From Reticulitermes lucifugus (lineage: Eukaryota > Arthropoda > Insecta > Blattodea > Rhinotermitidae): a DNA stretch of 64,000 bases. The translations under genes and the position numbers were made by a program. The notes under the pieces were generated by a model. That model saw nothing but the letters and a program-made list of their open reading frames with translations, searched no databases and was not told the DNA's origin. Shown here in pieces: positions 34,340 to 45,080 of the stretch. The stretch lies in NCBI GenBank assembly GCA_026260175.1, contig JAKCWW010000460.1:47081-111080 (forward strand), in the 5' to 3' direction. The stretch's first letter is position 1; every line of letters begins with the position of its first letter.

Positions 34340-34535
34340 CTGCAAGAATTTTAGTCTGAAACCCACAGCGAAAGTGATCACGTGGGAGAACTAAGAACAA
34401 AGCGGAAGATAATATTAAAGTAGATTTAAAGGAAAAGGTGTCAGGGTGTGGTATGACTGACGGAGGGTTCACTGACTGGGCAAAGTAAATACCATTATAA
34501 ACCTTCCCGGACTTCACAAAAGGCGGGAAATTGCT
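34340..34535 (+). pseudogene. LINE 3' fragment
   Basis: With stops: RKIILK, then RKRCQGV, then the nucleotide stretch AAACCTTCCCGGACTTCACA, then AAAGGCGGGAAATTGCTTG. This matches the EDNIK...NLRVP...NAGNFL order of the LVGKPEG-type LINE. Confidence 0.6.
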
Positions 34536-34750
34536 TGGGTGTACTAAGCAGATGCGGGAAACTTGAGTGTACTAAGCAGATAGTGTTTGTCCTGTTCCCG
34601 CTCACGATTAGTCTCGAATACCGACTATCGTGGATAAGCATTAAGACTCGCTGGACTGGAGATCAGCCGGATATAAGGACTCTGCAGTTTCACAGCGCAT
34701 TATTACGCGCACAAATGTTTACGCTTGAGCGGGAATTTAAACCTGCTCTG

Positions 34751-34978
34751 ATCTGCGCTCTTCTGGGATATTATGTGACATCGTGTGGTAATTGTCTACC
34801 GACGTTTCGGGACAACGTATCGGTCCAATCCTCAAGGGTAGACAGTCCATCTTAATCCTTGAGGAATGGACCGATACGTTGTCCCGAAACGTCGGTAAGC
34901 AATTACCACACGACGCCGCGTAATATCCCAGAAGAGCGCAGATCTCATCAACATCGCCGCAGAAGCCTGAAAGCAAGG
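34751..34978 (+). mobile_element. FB-H foldback retroposon, complete, with exact 14-bp target duplication
   Basis: TTAAACCTGCTCTG flanks the element at 34737-34750 and 34979-34992. Inside, an inverted repeat of about 88 bp (34750-34837 against 34857-34944) surrounds a 19-nt loop, followed by a 34-bp tail ending GCCGCAGAAGCCTGAAAGC. Each arm holds CCGAAACGTCGGTA and the CGCGTAATATCCCAGAAG segment. The arms are almost identical, so this copy is young or repaired. In this subfamily the CTGAAGA strand reads CTTGAGGA. Confidence 0.92.
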
Positions 34979-34992
34979 TTAAACCTGCTCTG

Positions 34993-35710
34993 GCTTACCA
35001 GCATCTACGCGAGTCACAATCAAAAATGTGAAGTTATTTTGTTATGAGCCAATACTTAAAAGTAAGGAGTAACGAGGATGAGACCCATCCGTTCTATAGA
35101 TGTAGCAGAGGTACAGCTAGCCCTGTGCACACCGACTATGGCATGGATGCGTCTTATAGCGGGGCAGTAACACTTCACACATATTACTATCACTAAGATC
35201 CTACAGAGTTGTCAGTGGATAGTTTCACGCTACAGCCCCTTATCTCTAGTAAAAACCTGGGCCAACACTTTGATAAGCTTCCAAGGAGAGTAGAAAAGGT
35301 ATTTCAAAGAGTGAGACCCAGGACTGCCAGTCAGCAGTCGGAACACTTAATCTACTGATTAAGCAGCGTTGGTTCAGTTCATATAAGAACAGCCAATGCA
35401 GCTACTCTGTGGGGCTGCGTCGGTGCTGCCTTGCGCATTAATAACAAACAAACAAATAGGTGTGAACTGGACAAGACAGACTTGTGCGTGTTTAAACAAA
35501 TTTTGAATCCGGCACTTTTCTGAACAATCATTCTACAACTCTCACAGTATAACTGATATCCTAAGTTTCAAGTCATATAAAAACTTCAGGAAGCATCAAG
35601 CAAGCGTTCACATGATTCGGTGAAAGGCGGGAAGTCAAAGCTAGTTTTAACTGCCGGTGTATACGCAGCTATATAAACACAAGAGCATGTAGCCGTGAAC
35701 TACGGGTTAA
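34993..35710. other. No recognised feature
   Basis: No frame of interest; no repeat ends. Confidence 0.5.
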
Positions 35711-35718
35711 GTCAAAAG

Positions 35719-36322
35719 CAGTGGTTCTCAAAGTGGGCCATACGGCTCTCCAGGGGGCCACACCAAGTTTCTACGGGGTCACAGGAGAAAGACGGAAAAT
35801 TGGGGGGGCAGCAACTTTCGAGTGGGCCACCGAAACTTTACTGTCTAAATAAAATATTTGAAATTTAAAATTGCACCAAAGGCTCCCTTCTCCCCTGCAT
35901 CCCCCGGAGCACAGAAGGCAAAATTGTATTTTATTGCTTTTCCCACATCTTATCTGGTTGAATATGGTTTCAGTTGGGTGACTTATATGCTGTCAAAAGT
36001 ACGTAACCGCCTTGATGCTGTGAAGAGAGATGACCTTCGCTTATCACTGACCACACTGCAAATGGACATTCAAAAACTTGCAAGTGTTTATCCGACCCAA
36101 AAAAAACCCACTGAATATAATGCCAATTATTAACAGAATGTTTTTATTTGTATACGTAAAAAAATGTGTTACACCTAAATATTTAATAACAATACAATAT
36201 TGTCAATATATATAAATGAAAAATGTGGAAATAAATTAGCGTCTACAAAGGGTGGTTGGGGGGCACACAAATAAATCAACCTCGAAGGGGCGACACGGGC
36301 AAATAGAGGTTGAGAAGCACTG
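35719..36322 (+). mobile_element. hAT deletion derivative, 604 bp
   Basis: The left end is CAGTGGTTCTCAAAGTGGG; the right end GGTTGAGAAGCACTG is its inverse. Flanks GTCAAAAG and GTCTTGAG share five of eight bases, a decayed target duplication. The interior keeps the C-terminal end of a transposase. Confidence 0.85.
35858..36133 (+). pseudogene. hAT transposase C-terminal fragment (ZBED-like)
   Basis: FIAFPTSYLVEYGFSWVTYM, then KVRNRLDAVKRDDLRLSLTT, then LQMDIQKLASVY matches the C-terminal dimerisation region of hAT transposases of the ZBED5/SCAND3-like group (recalled FPSTYLVEAGFS...LS...RLxLTxLxPDI). The N-terminal BED finger and the catalytic residues are absent. The frame is open but the element cannot move itself. 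Confidence 0.8.
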
Positions 36323-36784
36323 GTCTTGAGCACACTGTAAAATACTTCTCTAACCTACACATGTGCATGCTTTCAACCTGTCGGTCCCATTCATGTTTGA
36401 AACGACCAAGTTGTCCGACGTCTGAAAGCTTGTTCCTCTGCCAACTGGAATCAGCTCTGGTTGTACCTACCAACTTGCTTTTATTACGCCGAGTAGACTT
36501 GCACAAAGTTAGGACTGGTGCGTGGAGAAACCCGGCTCACATGCATGAGAAATCGCTCATTAAAAAACTGAACGAACTTGTCCGCTGATATAAAACGGTA
36601 TACATTGTTAACCAAATCGCACACAAAAATAAAAACACCACACTCAATCACGTAATGATATTCCAGTGTTCAGCGGATTCATTTGAACGTGGGTAGCAGG
36701 AAGAATGAGTAAATACCCTATGTCTTGTCTCATCCGTCAAGTGATAAGCCACTCTACAGGCAGAGCCGGAATGCCCTGGGTTAA
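36323..36784. other. No recognised feature
   Basis: Overlapping frames of 76-92 codons on both strands at 36276-36588, with no recognisable domain. Confidence 0.45.
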
Positions 36785-37100
36785 GTCTGTTCAGTCGCCA
36801 CTCTCAGTTCGGGATGGGAGGGGGAAGGCGGTTGTATGCGTTTTATCTGGTCAGTGGAGTCACTCTAAACTATGGGCCTAAACGTCGCTTCAGTCACTAT
36901 GGAGACGTTTTAATGTGCTGGTATGTTGAGTCACTGTAAACGAGGGGTCTGCATGCCATTTGTCTCGTCTGTTCAGTCACTCTGAAGGTGGAGTGTGATT
37001 GCCATCTGTCTCGTCTGTTCACTCTCAAGGTGGGGTGTGAACGCATTTTGTCGCGTCTGCCCGGTCATTCTAAATGGAAGTCTGGGCATGATGTCTGGTC
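36785..37100. repeat. Degenerate minisatellite, about 42-46-bp unit
   Basis: Units start GTCTGTTCAGTCACTCTGAA, then GGTGGAGTGTGATTGCCA, then TCTGTCTC. Clear starts at 36785, 36967, 37013 and 37055; the units between are scrambled. The array borders are approximate. Confidence 0.75.
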
Positions 37101-37480
37101 TACTAGTAATTTTAAAAGCAGATTGTGCGTGTACTTTGTGTAATCTGCGTTTCGTCTGTCCTGGTACGAAACTTCGAAGTGTGAACTCCATTACGTCATT
37201 ACGTTAACGGAAGTGTTGCATGCTCTGATTAGGTTTCTGACAGTGAATGAACGCAGGAAGAAGCCCCAGGAAACCAGTCTCAATATAAATATAACACTCC
37301 ACGCGGTCATGAACTCTTGTTCGCTTGGTGGTGGTCTTTCTACAATCCCAAGACCAACTGCGTGGTAACTACGGATCCAGAATTATTTTATTCCGAGTTC
37401 TTCCTTCTACTGGCAACATATATTACAGCAAGAAAAGTGTTTTATTTAATGACGCTGTCAAATGTTAAGTTTATATATCG
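37101..37480. other. No recognised feature
   Basis: Nothing recognised. Confidence 0.5.
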
Positions 37481-37665
37481 TCACTGATATATGAATGACA
37501 TACCAGTATGGGGCATTGGTGGAATGATCGCAGGCGAAAACCGAAGCACTCGGATAAAACATGTACCAATACCATTCCGTCCACCATAAGTCTCACATGG
37601 ACTCGCCTCAGATCGAAACCGGGTCACCGCAGTGACGGGCCTCAGTTGATGCTGAATTTGATACA
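37481..37665 (-). mobile_element. SINE-B copy 3, minus strand, head-degraded
   Basis: ACCATTCCGTCCACCATAAG, then TCTCACATGGACTCGCCTCA, then GATCGAAACCGGGTCACCGC. The minus-strand shadow reads GGRNGIGTCFIRVLRFSPA, matching the SINE-B body peptide. The 5' end of the head is lost beyond about 37655. Confidence 0.7.
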
Positions 37666-38149
37666 ATGCACAATAACCACCCGCTAATGAATCTTTTACC
37701 ACACAGTACACCGTTTACTAGAACATACAACGACAAGCCCTCCAAAAAGTAAGACAGTTTTAGCCGTATTCTGAAAATATGCCTTCGTGTCACTTTCTTC
37801 CTTGCAAAGAAGCAAGATATTCATAAAATTTACGCGCAACGATAATATGTATGTCTTCTCATCTCTCAAAACATGCTGATATGGGGAAGACCGGTTACCG
37901 CATTAGTTGGCCACAATCTTCCACCTTTATATTTTACCGCACGATTTGACAGACTAACAAGTATAAATGAAAATCAGCCCGCCTGACCAGAACACCCGGA
38001 AAAACTTTTAAACCTCAAGACATTAAAACTATGTAAATACTACAAAATACCTTATATTTCAACCATCGGCCCAACATACTCTCATTTTAGCTGCTCTCTA
38101 TTAAGCATCTTGGCTTCACATGACCTCAACAGATACCAGAAGTCTACAT
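37666..38149. other. No recognised feature
   Basis: Nothing recognised. Confidence 0.5.
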
Positions 38150-38375
38150 ACGGCCCCATGCAATGAATAAATGAGGATGGAAGTAAAGCTCCATGTATTG
38201 GTATCTTCGACACAAGACCTATGTGAGTGGCTAGCTACATGCCCTGACCGCTTTATCCCGGAGAAAAAGCAAAGCGTCCGGTGCACATTGGACAGGAAGC
38301 TGGGTGGGCCCCACACTTGGTCTGTAGGGAAGTGAATCCCGATCACTGCTCGTCCAGCCTGTGTCTGTCACTATA
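38150..38375 (-). mobile_element. SINE-A, minus strand
   Basis: GCCCTGACCGCTTTATCCCG, then GAAGCTGGGTGGGCCCCACA, then GGGAAGTGAATCCCGATC (inverse box B with changes), then the inverse A box region near 38360. Confidence 0.75.
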
Positions 38376-39346
38376 CTCAGAGAGCTTTCACAGTAAGTAA
38401 CATCTTATCAAACAAATTCCGTGAGGACGTAATGTTTGTTCATTCGTTACATTTTTTCAGAATTAAAACAAACTGAAAAATAAAATCCATGTTACTACTA
38501 CGAAAAATTATCACCGATATACGATTCCTTATATGTCAGTGCACACTTAGGATGGTCGACAGAGCCTTACACTAAAATGTTACGTTAGAAACTGTTTTGA
38601 CGGAATTCGAACTATCAAAATGTGTCGCGTTCTATGAACAATCTAGCCATACCGCTTCATAAATATGTCACGCAGTGTCTATTATATGTCAACGAATGAA
38701 TGTGTAAAGAACAGGGATCTGCAGGGCACGTTCTTCCTTCAACATTATGTACTGCTGTGAAGTGTGCTACCTAATGCAGCACAAGGCATTTTTCAAACCA
38801 CAGCCCTTCTAAAATACAAAATTAGCCCCCCAATCCTTCCAGTTCGTAAAATCCAGACATCAAAACATAATTTTTACTTTTCATCCATGCAGAGTTCCAT
38901 CGCTCTCTTCCTTTGCTGGACGTACAGTACGTCACCAACGCAACATTCGGCGAGCATCTTTTTAATTTAAGAAAATTTCATGACTTGTCAATGCGCCACT
39001 TTATCATCTGCGCCAAGGGCAACTGCCTCATTCACCTCACCCTAGTCATGCTCCACTCAGGAATATCCACTGCTTCCTTCCGTGCATCTAAACCACTTTC
39101 TTGGTTGTAAAGATGGAGCGTGAGAAGGTCTACTTGATTATTTTTCATAATGTCAAGTAATACGTACATGACATGTAGTATAGGCAGCAATTCCTTTTTC
39201 AAGAAACAATGGATGCATTAGCCTGTCCGCGCGTCTTCAGAGAGTAAGCTAAGCACCACGTCGGTTAGTTTCCACAGGCAGAATACAACTTCTTTTCCAT
39301 CGCCAACGCGTGTAATACATAATATAGGCAGGCCAATATTCACATA
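38376..39346. other. No recognised feature
   Basis: Two frames of 65-68 codons at 38764-39110 without domains. Confidence 0.45.
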
Positions 39347-40020
39347 CAGTAGAACCTCGGTTATCCGAAATTCGCTTAACCGAAACTCCGGTTAACCGAA
39401 ACGCCTGTCAGGCGCTACGATTCCCAGAACTACCTGCCGCGAAAGACCTCTGAGCCTCTCCCCGTCAGTTTGTTGTGAAAAGTTGACGGGTGCGGACGAG
39501 TGGCAAATTGACGTGTGTGCGCTTCTTACAGTGCAGTTTTAACATTTCATTTAACAGTGATTCCAAACAATGTCTGCTAAAAGAAAACGTGTTGTAATAA
39601 TAATTGAATAGAAATTGGAGGATGTGAGACGAATTAAAAATGGCGAGATCTTGCGAAATGTCGCGGCGGATTTCGGTGTTGGCATATCAACGGTTTCAGA
39701 TTGGGTAAAACCGAAATCAAAACTCGAAGAACATTCGTCTAAAATGCCGAATGGAGGGACATTGCAGCCAAAAAAACGCTGTGAAAAAAGTTCAAACTAA
39801 AATATCAGATTTTTTCCGTAGAAATTTGTAGCGTTGTATTGTATCTGTAAATGTCATACACTTTCTTGTGCCATAAATTTTATTAACATAAGACGTATTT
39901 CTGAATAAATGTTATTTTTATTGCACCTTATCACGTCAAGCCAAATTTCCGAATTATCCGAAATGTTGCTTATCCGAAATCGGGTCCGCCCCCTTTATTT
40001 CGGATAATCGAGGTTTACTG
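39347..40020 (+). mobile_element. Tigger/pogo element, internally deleted, 674 bp
   Basis: The TIRs are CAGTAGAACCTCGGTTATCC on the left and, inverted, CAGTAAACCTCGATTATCC on the right. The TA target duplication is intact (39345-39346 and 40021-40022). Repeated TTATCCGAAAT-type subterminal motifs occur at both ends. The interior keeps the transposase start and end only. Confidence 0.93.
39570..39831 (+). pseudogene. Tigger transposase remnant: N-terminal HTH joined to C-terminus
   Basis: The start MSAKRKRVV is followed by an in-frame stop (39609-39611), then KLEDVRRIKNGEILRNVAAD, then FGVGISTVSDWVK. That is the CENP-B/pipsqueak-type helix-turn-helix of pogo/Tigger transposases that binds the TIRs. 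After PNGGTLQPKK, a frame change gives KKVQTKISDFFRRNL and a stop, resembling a Tigger C-terminus. The whole DDE domain is missing, so the element depended on a helper. Confidence 0.85.
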
Positions 40021-40194
40021 TAACTGTAATGAGAGTAAACATTAGAAGAAACATCAAGGAACGATGAAATTAAGCAAAACAACGGACGTTACGGGTGCTG
40101 TCAGTAACTTACTGACAGCTTAATCCCACCAACGATCAACACGGGACTGCGACTGTATTGAGATGCATTTCTTAAGCCTTAACTAACCAAATGA

Positions 40195-40285
40195 AACAGA
40201 AACCTTCTTTAAATGCTCAGTGTCGCTTCGGTGATCAAGAAATTCCTCGTCTTTTATGGAACCTGAACATTCAACACTGTGTTCA
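40195..40285 (-). pseudogene. LINE 3' fragment, minus strand
   Basis: Minus strand: GTTCAGGTTCCATAAAAGAC, then GAGGAATTTCTTGATCACC, matching the NLRVP-stop-NxxNFLT segment of the LVGKPEG-type LINE. Confidence 0.6.
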
Positions 40286-41934
40286 GAAGAGCTTGCCACG
40301 TCACCTATCCTGAGCCAGATGAATCCATTCCACGCACTAATATATTATTGCCTTAAGATCCACTTGTAACTGGTTATGGTCTGCGGTTCGATCCTCAGAA
40401 AAAGCTTCCAGGGAAGGGACTATTAAATTCCAATTAATCCGGTTTGTGTTAAGAGAAAGGTGCAAATGGGACACCTGATTAGGCCGTATCTCCCTCCACG
40501 AGTGACAAGCTAATAAATATACACAATATTCTGGACTCCCGTGTGCGGAGAAAGCTTGAAAGTTACGTTCTTCTAGGCGCTTGACTGGGGCAACAGTACG
40601 TGACTTAAGACTATTAAGCTGTGACCACAACTTCCTGTTTGTCGTATAGAAGATATGCTCAGGTTCCGGCGAGGAAACAGGGTCTGCTACATCGTTAAAA
40701 CGTCAGATTTTATTGGGTTTCTTAGCGCGAATTCTGCGTTCTGCGGCCAAGATGCGAAGAGCAAACTGCAAACCTCCATTTCGAAATTTGATACCCGCCT
40801 GGGCGTGGCGGAGGGCATTCAGGCATTCGTCGCCCATTCACTCTATTCTGTTTCGTTCTATTCTGTCAGCATTCTTATTAGGCCTGTATTATTCTACTGG
40901 AAGCATTAGACATTCAGACTTCAGATTTTTCGTTTACAGTTATGACTTCTTTATTCAGTCGTCGTCGTGCATTCTTTTTTCAACCACTGTTCAGTGCTCA
41001 AATCAGTTAAATATCTATGAGTGAACTAACATATACGGGCATTCAGTGACATCAACCATTAAGCACTCAAGCGACTTTAGTGAATAATTTAACCTGCTTA
41101 AACAAACTGTACACTTGATTCATCAAGCATTATATCCCGCGGCAAAGAGGTTCATTAGCGGCAGTTTGACACCTTCTCCCGTAAATAATCCTTCGAGATA
41201 AACATCCTGTTACCGGCGAGCAGTTAATCCCCTTCTAACCAAAAGCCGTAGCAACGCGTGAGAAACGTGACGGTTAGACACTAATATTACCCTCGCATCT
41301 ACAACTCTCTCTCAAAGAGTATGTTCTCAGCAGGTTCTCCAAATGCTTTCTAAGTGTACGTAAGGACAAGGCATCTTGTGCAAGTAGAAATTCAGATCAC
41401 AAGCAAAAGTTACGAAATTCAGGATGTCACATACGAAAACTAACAATCACTCTTATAATCACAGCAAAGTGCCTACAATGCAGCACTGTAAGTCCAGTTT
41501 ATTACGCTACTGATTTAACGGCGGCATGTTTCGTATAAAAGAGTCCTGGCGTAAACCGCGTTACCAGCGATACCTCCAGTGTGCTGCCTAAACAGAACGT
41601 GTGGGTTCATTCGGTACAGTGAACTAACTAGAGGATCGGCTTTTCTTCGTTCCTTCTTAATCAATTCTTAATTATATAAGCACACAACTGCCAGCAGAAA
41701 GCTGTCAAAACAGAAATACATCGTGTAATTTATCTCCAGAACAATTTGCTGAACTTACGGTTAGGGTCTTGTCATGTGGTAAACCTGCACCCTCATCTGC
41801 ATTCGTGTTGTTACCTGAAACAAAAGGAACAATAAACTTATCTTCCCATAAACTAGTGTATTTACTGATGTCGCTTATTTAACTACGCTGTCAGGAACTC
41901 AAACGTTAGCGTCAAATGCCTGGATTATCGCCAA
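40286..41934. other. Unassigned stretch
   Basis: Frames of 84-103 codons at 40337-41024 on both strands overlap each other and show no recognisable domain. Nothing else found. Confidence 0.4.
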
Positions 41935-42080
41935 CTCAGGCGTAAATAAGTAAATTTACCAAGCAACTTGGGCCAACGGTAAAATTTGCGACATGTAATC
42001 AGAATATGGCAGGCTCGAATATCCGCCGGGACACCGACTATCCTAAGGGTTTTCAGAGTCTTCCTCAGTACATCTAGGCA
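41935..42080 (+). mobile_element. SINE-D-like copy
   Basis: Head with GGCAGGCTCGAATATCCGCC (box B). The opposite-strand shadow TLRIVGVPADIRACHILI matches a peptide recurrent in cockroach tRNA-SINE translations. Borders approximate. Confidence 0.5.
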
Positions 42081-42254
42081 AAATGCAGCCCTTCCACATC
42101 CTAGGCAATTCATTATTGACACACCCCTACCAACCGAAGCACTGAGTAACTGACAGCGTTGTTAAATAAACTACTAATAAAGAGGAAGTCAAGTTACAAT
42201 TTACCCCTGCTTTTAAGCGCCATATCGTGAAGGCATTAAAGGGTCATGACGGCA

Positions 42255-42350
42255 TAATCTCCATGTATTCTAGACTTCAGCACTTGGAGGTGAGCTCCAA
42301 ACGCTTCATCCTGACGAAAGAGCCCGCAGTACACGCTGGATAGAAGGATT
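42255..42350 (-). mobile_element. SINE-A fragment, minus strand, degraded
   Basis: ACTTGGAGGTGAGCTCCAA, then CATCCTGACGAAAGAGCC, then GCTGGATAGAAGGATTGGTG follow the inverse SINE-A body order. The head is missing. Confidence 0.4.
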
Positions 42351-42770
42351 GGTGGAACATGGGTTTGGATTGCCAGTGGCATGTATGATTGCTTTTACTA
42401 TACTCGCAACGGAAAATACGGTAAAAATTGCCTGTTGATGCTCACTCCTTGGTTCCAGGTAGAAATCTGAGTTTACGTCACTGCCAGTGGCTTATATAGT
42501 ATTTTGCTTCCAAAGCTTTTAGAACAAGAGTTGTAGATGTAATGAACATAGCAGTGAAAGAATTGTGCACAGAATATGCCATAGGTCTAACAGTCGCAGA
42601 TGCCCGGGTTCGTATTTCGCCGGTGCGCCTAACAGAATAACTCTATCTGTATCTTTACTGTTTGCATCGCGTTGTGCTATATGATGAAGTACTTAAACAG
42701 ATGTACGTTATCTTGCAAAACAATGTTTTATTACTATGTACTAATATAATAATTATCACAATTCTAAATT
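42351..42770. other. Unassigned, with a possible tRNA-like box B
   Basis: CCCGGGTTCGTATTTCGCCG at about 42603 resembles a B box, but I find no matching A box or body. Confidence 0.4.
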
Positions 42771-42774
42771 ACCT

Positions 42775-42815
42775 TTGATACATGTTTCGGCCTCAGTTGG
42801 TCATCTTCAGGTTTC
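42775..42815 (-). ncRNA. Hammerhead-like motif, minus strand
   Basis: On the minus strand: CTGAAGA (42810-42804), one extra T, GACC...GGCC partial helix, GAAAC (42788-42784), then ATGTATC. It has the same order as the 18.44-kb motif but a weaker helix II (one mismatch) and no clear cleavage triplet. It may be a relic of a Penelope-like terminal repeat. Confidence 0.25.
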
Positions 42816-42829
42816 CCTATAACGTAATG

Positions 42830-44885
42830 AGGTTTCCGTTTTTGTGTACTGTACTTACATAGTACCTGTTGTCCGACAACATGTTCCTGTTGTATTAAAG
42901 ACAATCTGTTATTACTGTTATGATTATTATATTTATATACAATAAAACCAGAATACTGTTGTACAAGATAACCTATACTTCGGTTCAAGTACTATCTATA
43001 TGCATGTAACAACTCGGCAACCGCTTAATGTGCATTTATTCAATTTCTTACATAGGCATTCTACAAAACTGTACACTATTTCAGTTTTCAAAGATATAGG
43101 CAATTCTAACAATCACTTACCACGAAAACTTCCATGCGTTTCTGCATGCCTCTCGACAGTAATGCGCTAAATATTTATCGGATAAAAAACGTTTCGAACG
43201 TAAGCTGTAGGAAAGAATGGAGCGAACACGTTACGGCCAACACACTTCTTCCCAGTAAACCTTATAGGTTTCGAGATTATTAAACAGAAGAGACGCTCTG
43301 CGTACAGTAGTGAACGTGTGTAATATACAATCAACAGCTGTCTTCCAAACATATCCAGTATCCCACGTGAAAAACAGAAGAAGGACTTGCTTGTGTTTAT
43401 AATACGCTAAACTAAGATTTTTTTCAGTTCATTTTTCTGAACGCAGTGCACCGTTAGAATACGAATTTTTAAGCATATATTGAACAAGTTACATACACAT
43501 TTAATTTTCCTTCAATGTTTTATAACAGTCAACATGTTAACTGCTTTAATCATTCAGTACATAGTTTTAACTTTTCGCTAATTTAAAGAGGCTTAAGCAC
43601 AGGGCTGGAAATTGGGATAAACGCCTTTTTTAAAGAATGTTTTTCCAAATTTAGAGCCGTCCCAACAATACGACGTGTGCATCTGAATGACGACGCACTT
43701 CTCGCGAACCTGCAATGTAATTTTCCCCTTAATAATATCTGTTCATCATTCCCTGGACTTTTGAACGGTTCCTTCAACGTGTATCTAGTTCTAAAAATCC
43801 GATTCCACGCCTACCAAAGCATCTACTAACAGGCAACAGTGGCGTGTAGATTCATTTTCTATAAAATATAAGGTCTTTGTAGTGTCATTCAGTTTGGTGA
43901 AGAGCTTAACTACCACGGATCATTGCAAAGCGACAAGGTTTGATGCCAATTACAGAGTATCAGTTCTCTTTCTCTCATCTCATACCGTACCTTCTTGTGA
44001 GTAATCTGAGAAGTATGAGCTTTATAGTATTTTCCTCCCGAACGCACCTGCGAAGTGTGACCATAAGCTGCATAATTTTGCCATTTCGTATGTTGGTACA
44101 TTTTGTTTCCTAAACTGGAATTAAAAATCGAGTTCGATCAACAATATTCTCAGTACGCCACGAATGCCAGATGAGAGTAAAGTCGGTTCAGTAGTGTCCG
44201 AAATGAATCATGTGGACAAAGGGACGGACAGACTCCTACCGTATCCGTGCAAAGAGTGCATCAGAAATCATAAGTAACGATCTACATCAAAGGCACTGCA
44301 AGAAATGAAGCGTCCCCATCTTCCCTATTGGCTTATATGTTACAAAACAGTGAGACTGAGAGACTGGAAATCAACACACGTTCAATTTTAGAACTTTGCA
44401 AATTAGCATCTTTCAAAGTAAAAGCAGGTTACTCACCCGTCTTCTCACATTTGAAACAGTATCGCTCATAATTGGTAGTTTCCAAATTCGCGGACAAAAA
44501 TAACCATTAAATGTGTCAGTTTCTAATTCAAATTCAACAAATTTGTTACGAAAATCACAGTAAATACCTTCATTTAGACATGAAACATTTTTCACAACTG
44601 AGATTGCAAATGCACAGCAACGGCCCCATGGTCGCCCAGAAGCGTTAATGTTTGTAGCAGGCGAGCAGAATTATATATTACACTTATAATAATGGGTCAT
44701 AAGCGACAATCTTCTGTACGATGTGAGAATAAATAAAGACACATCCGATACTTTAATCGATTACGTGTTACTTTTCAGGGTGGTAGTTCATAAAAGGGCA
44801 TACCAAATTTTGAAAACTATCAACGAATACACATAATATTCATACAATATTCCAAAGCATCGTACGGTTATAATCTAATTATTCC
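42830..44885. other. No recognised feature
   Basis: AT-rich; frames of 60-74 codons only, no domain. Confidence 0.5.
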
Positions 44886-44887
44886 TT

Positions 44888-45080
44888 TTTTGAGGTTTGA
44901 GGTTTTCTCAGCGGTACTGTTGATGATTCACGTCTTCTACGAAGTGACTGTGTGTCGCTCGGTGAAGATGAAGGCTTTACAGTCCTTCGAAACATCGGGA
45001 ACTACTCGCCTAAGGCCGCAGCGTCACCTCCCAAAAGACCAGCACATTCTGTTCCTTTTAGTCCCACATCTCTACTTAAA
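44888..45080 (+). mobile_element. FB-H related copy, long 5' extension
   Basis: GAGGTTTGAGGTTTTCTCAG, then GTGAAGATGAAGGCTTTAC, AGTCCTTCGAAACATCGGG, then CAGCGTCACCTCCCAAAAGA. Helix II GAAGG/CCTTC is kept, but the first core base is G (GTGAAGA) and GTC is ATC. The translation MRFEVFSAVLLMIHVFYEV is the recurrent cockroach repeat peptide. Confidence 0.7.

Noticed and set aside
34067-34354. 95-codon frame as coding
   Set aside because: Its end runs through the palindrome and the opposite strand has an equally long frame; no domain.
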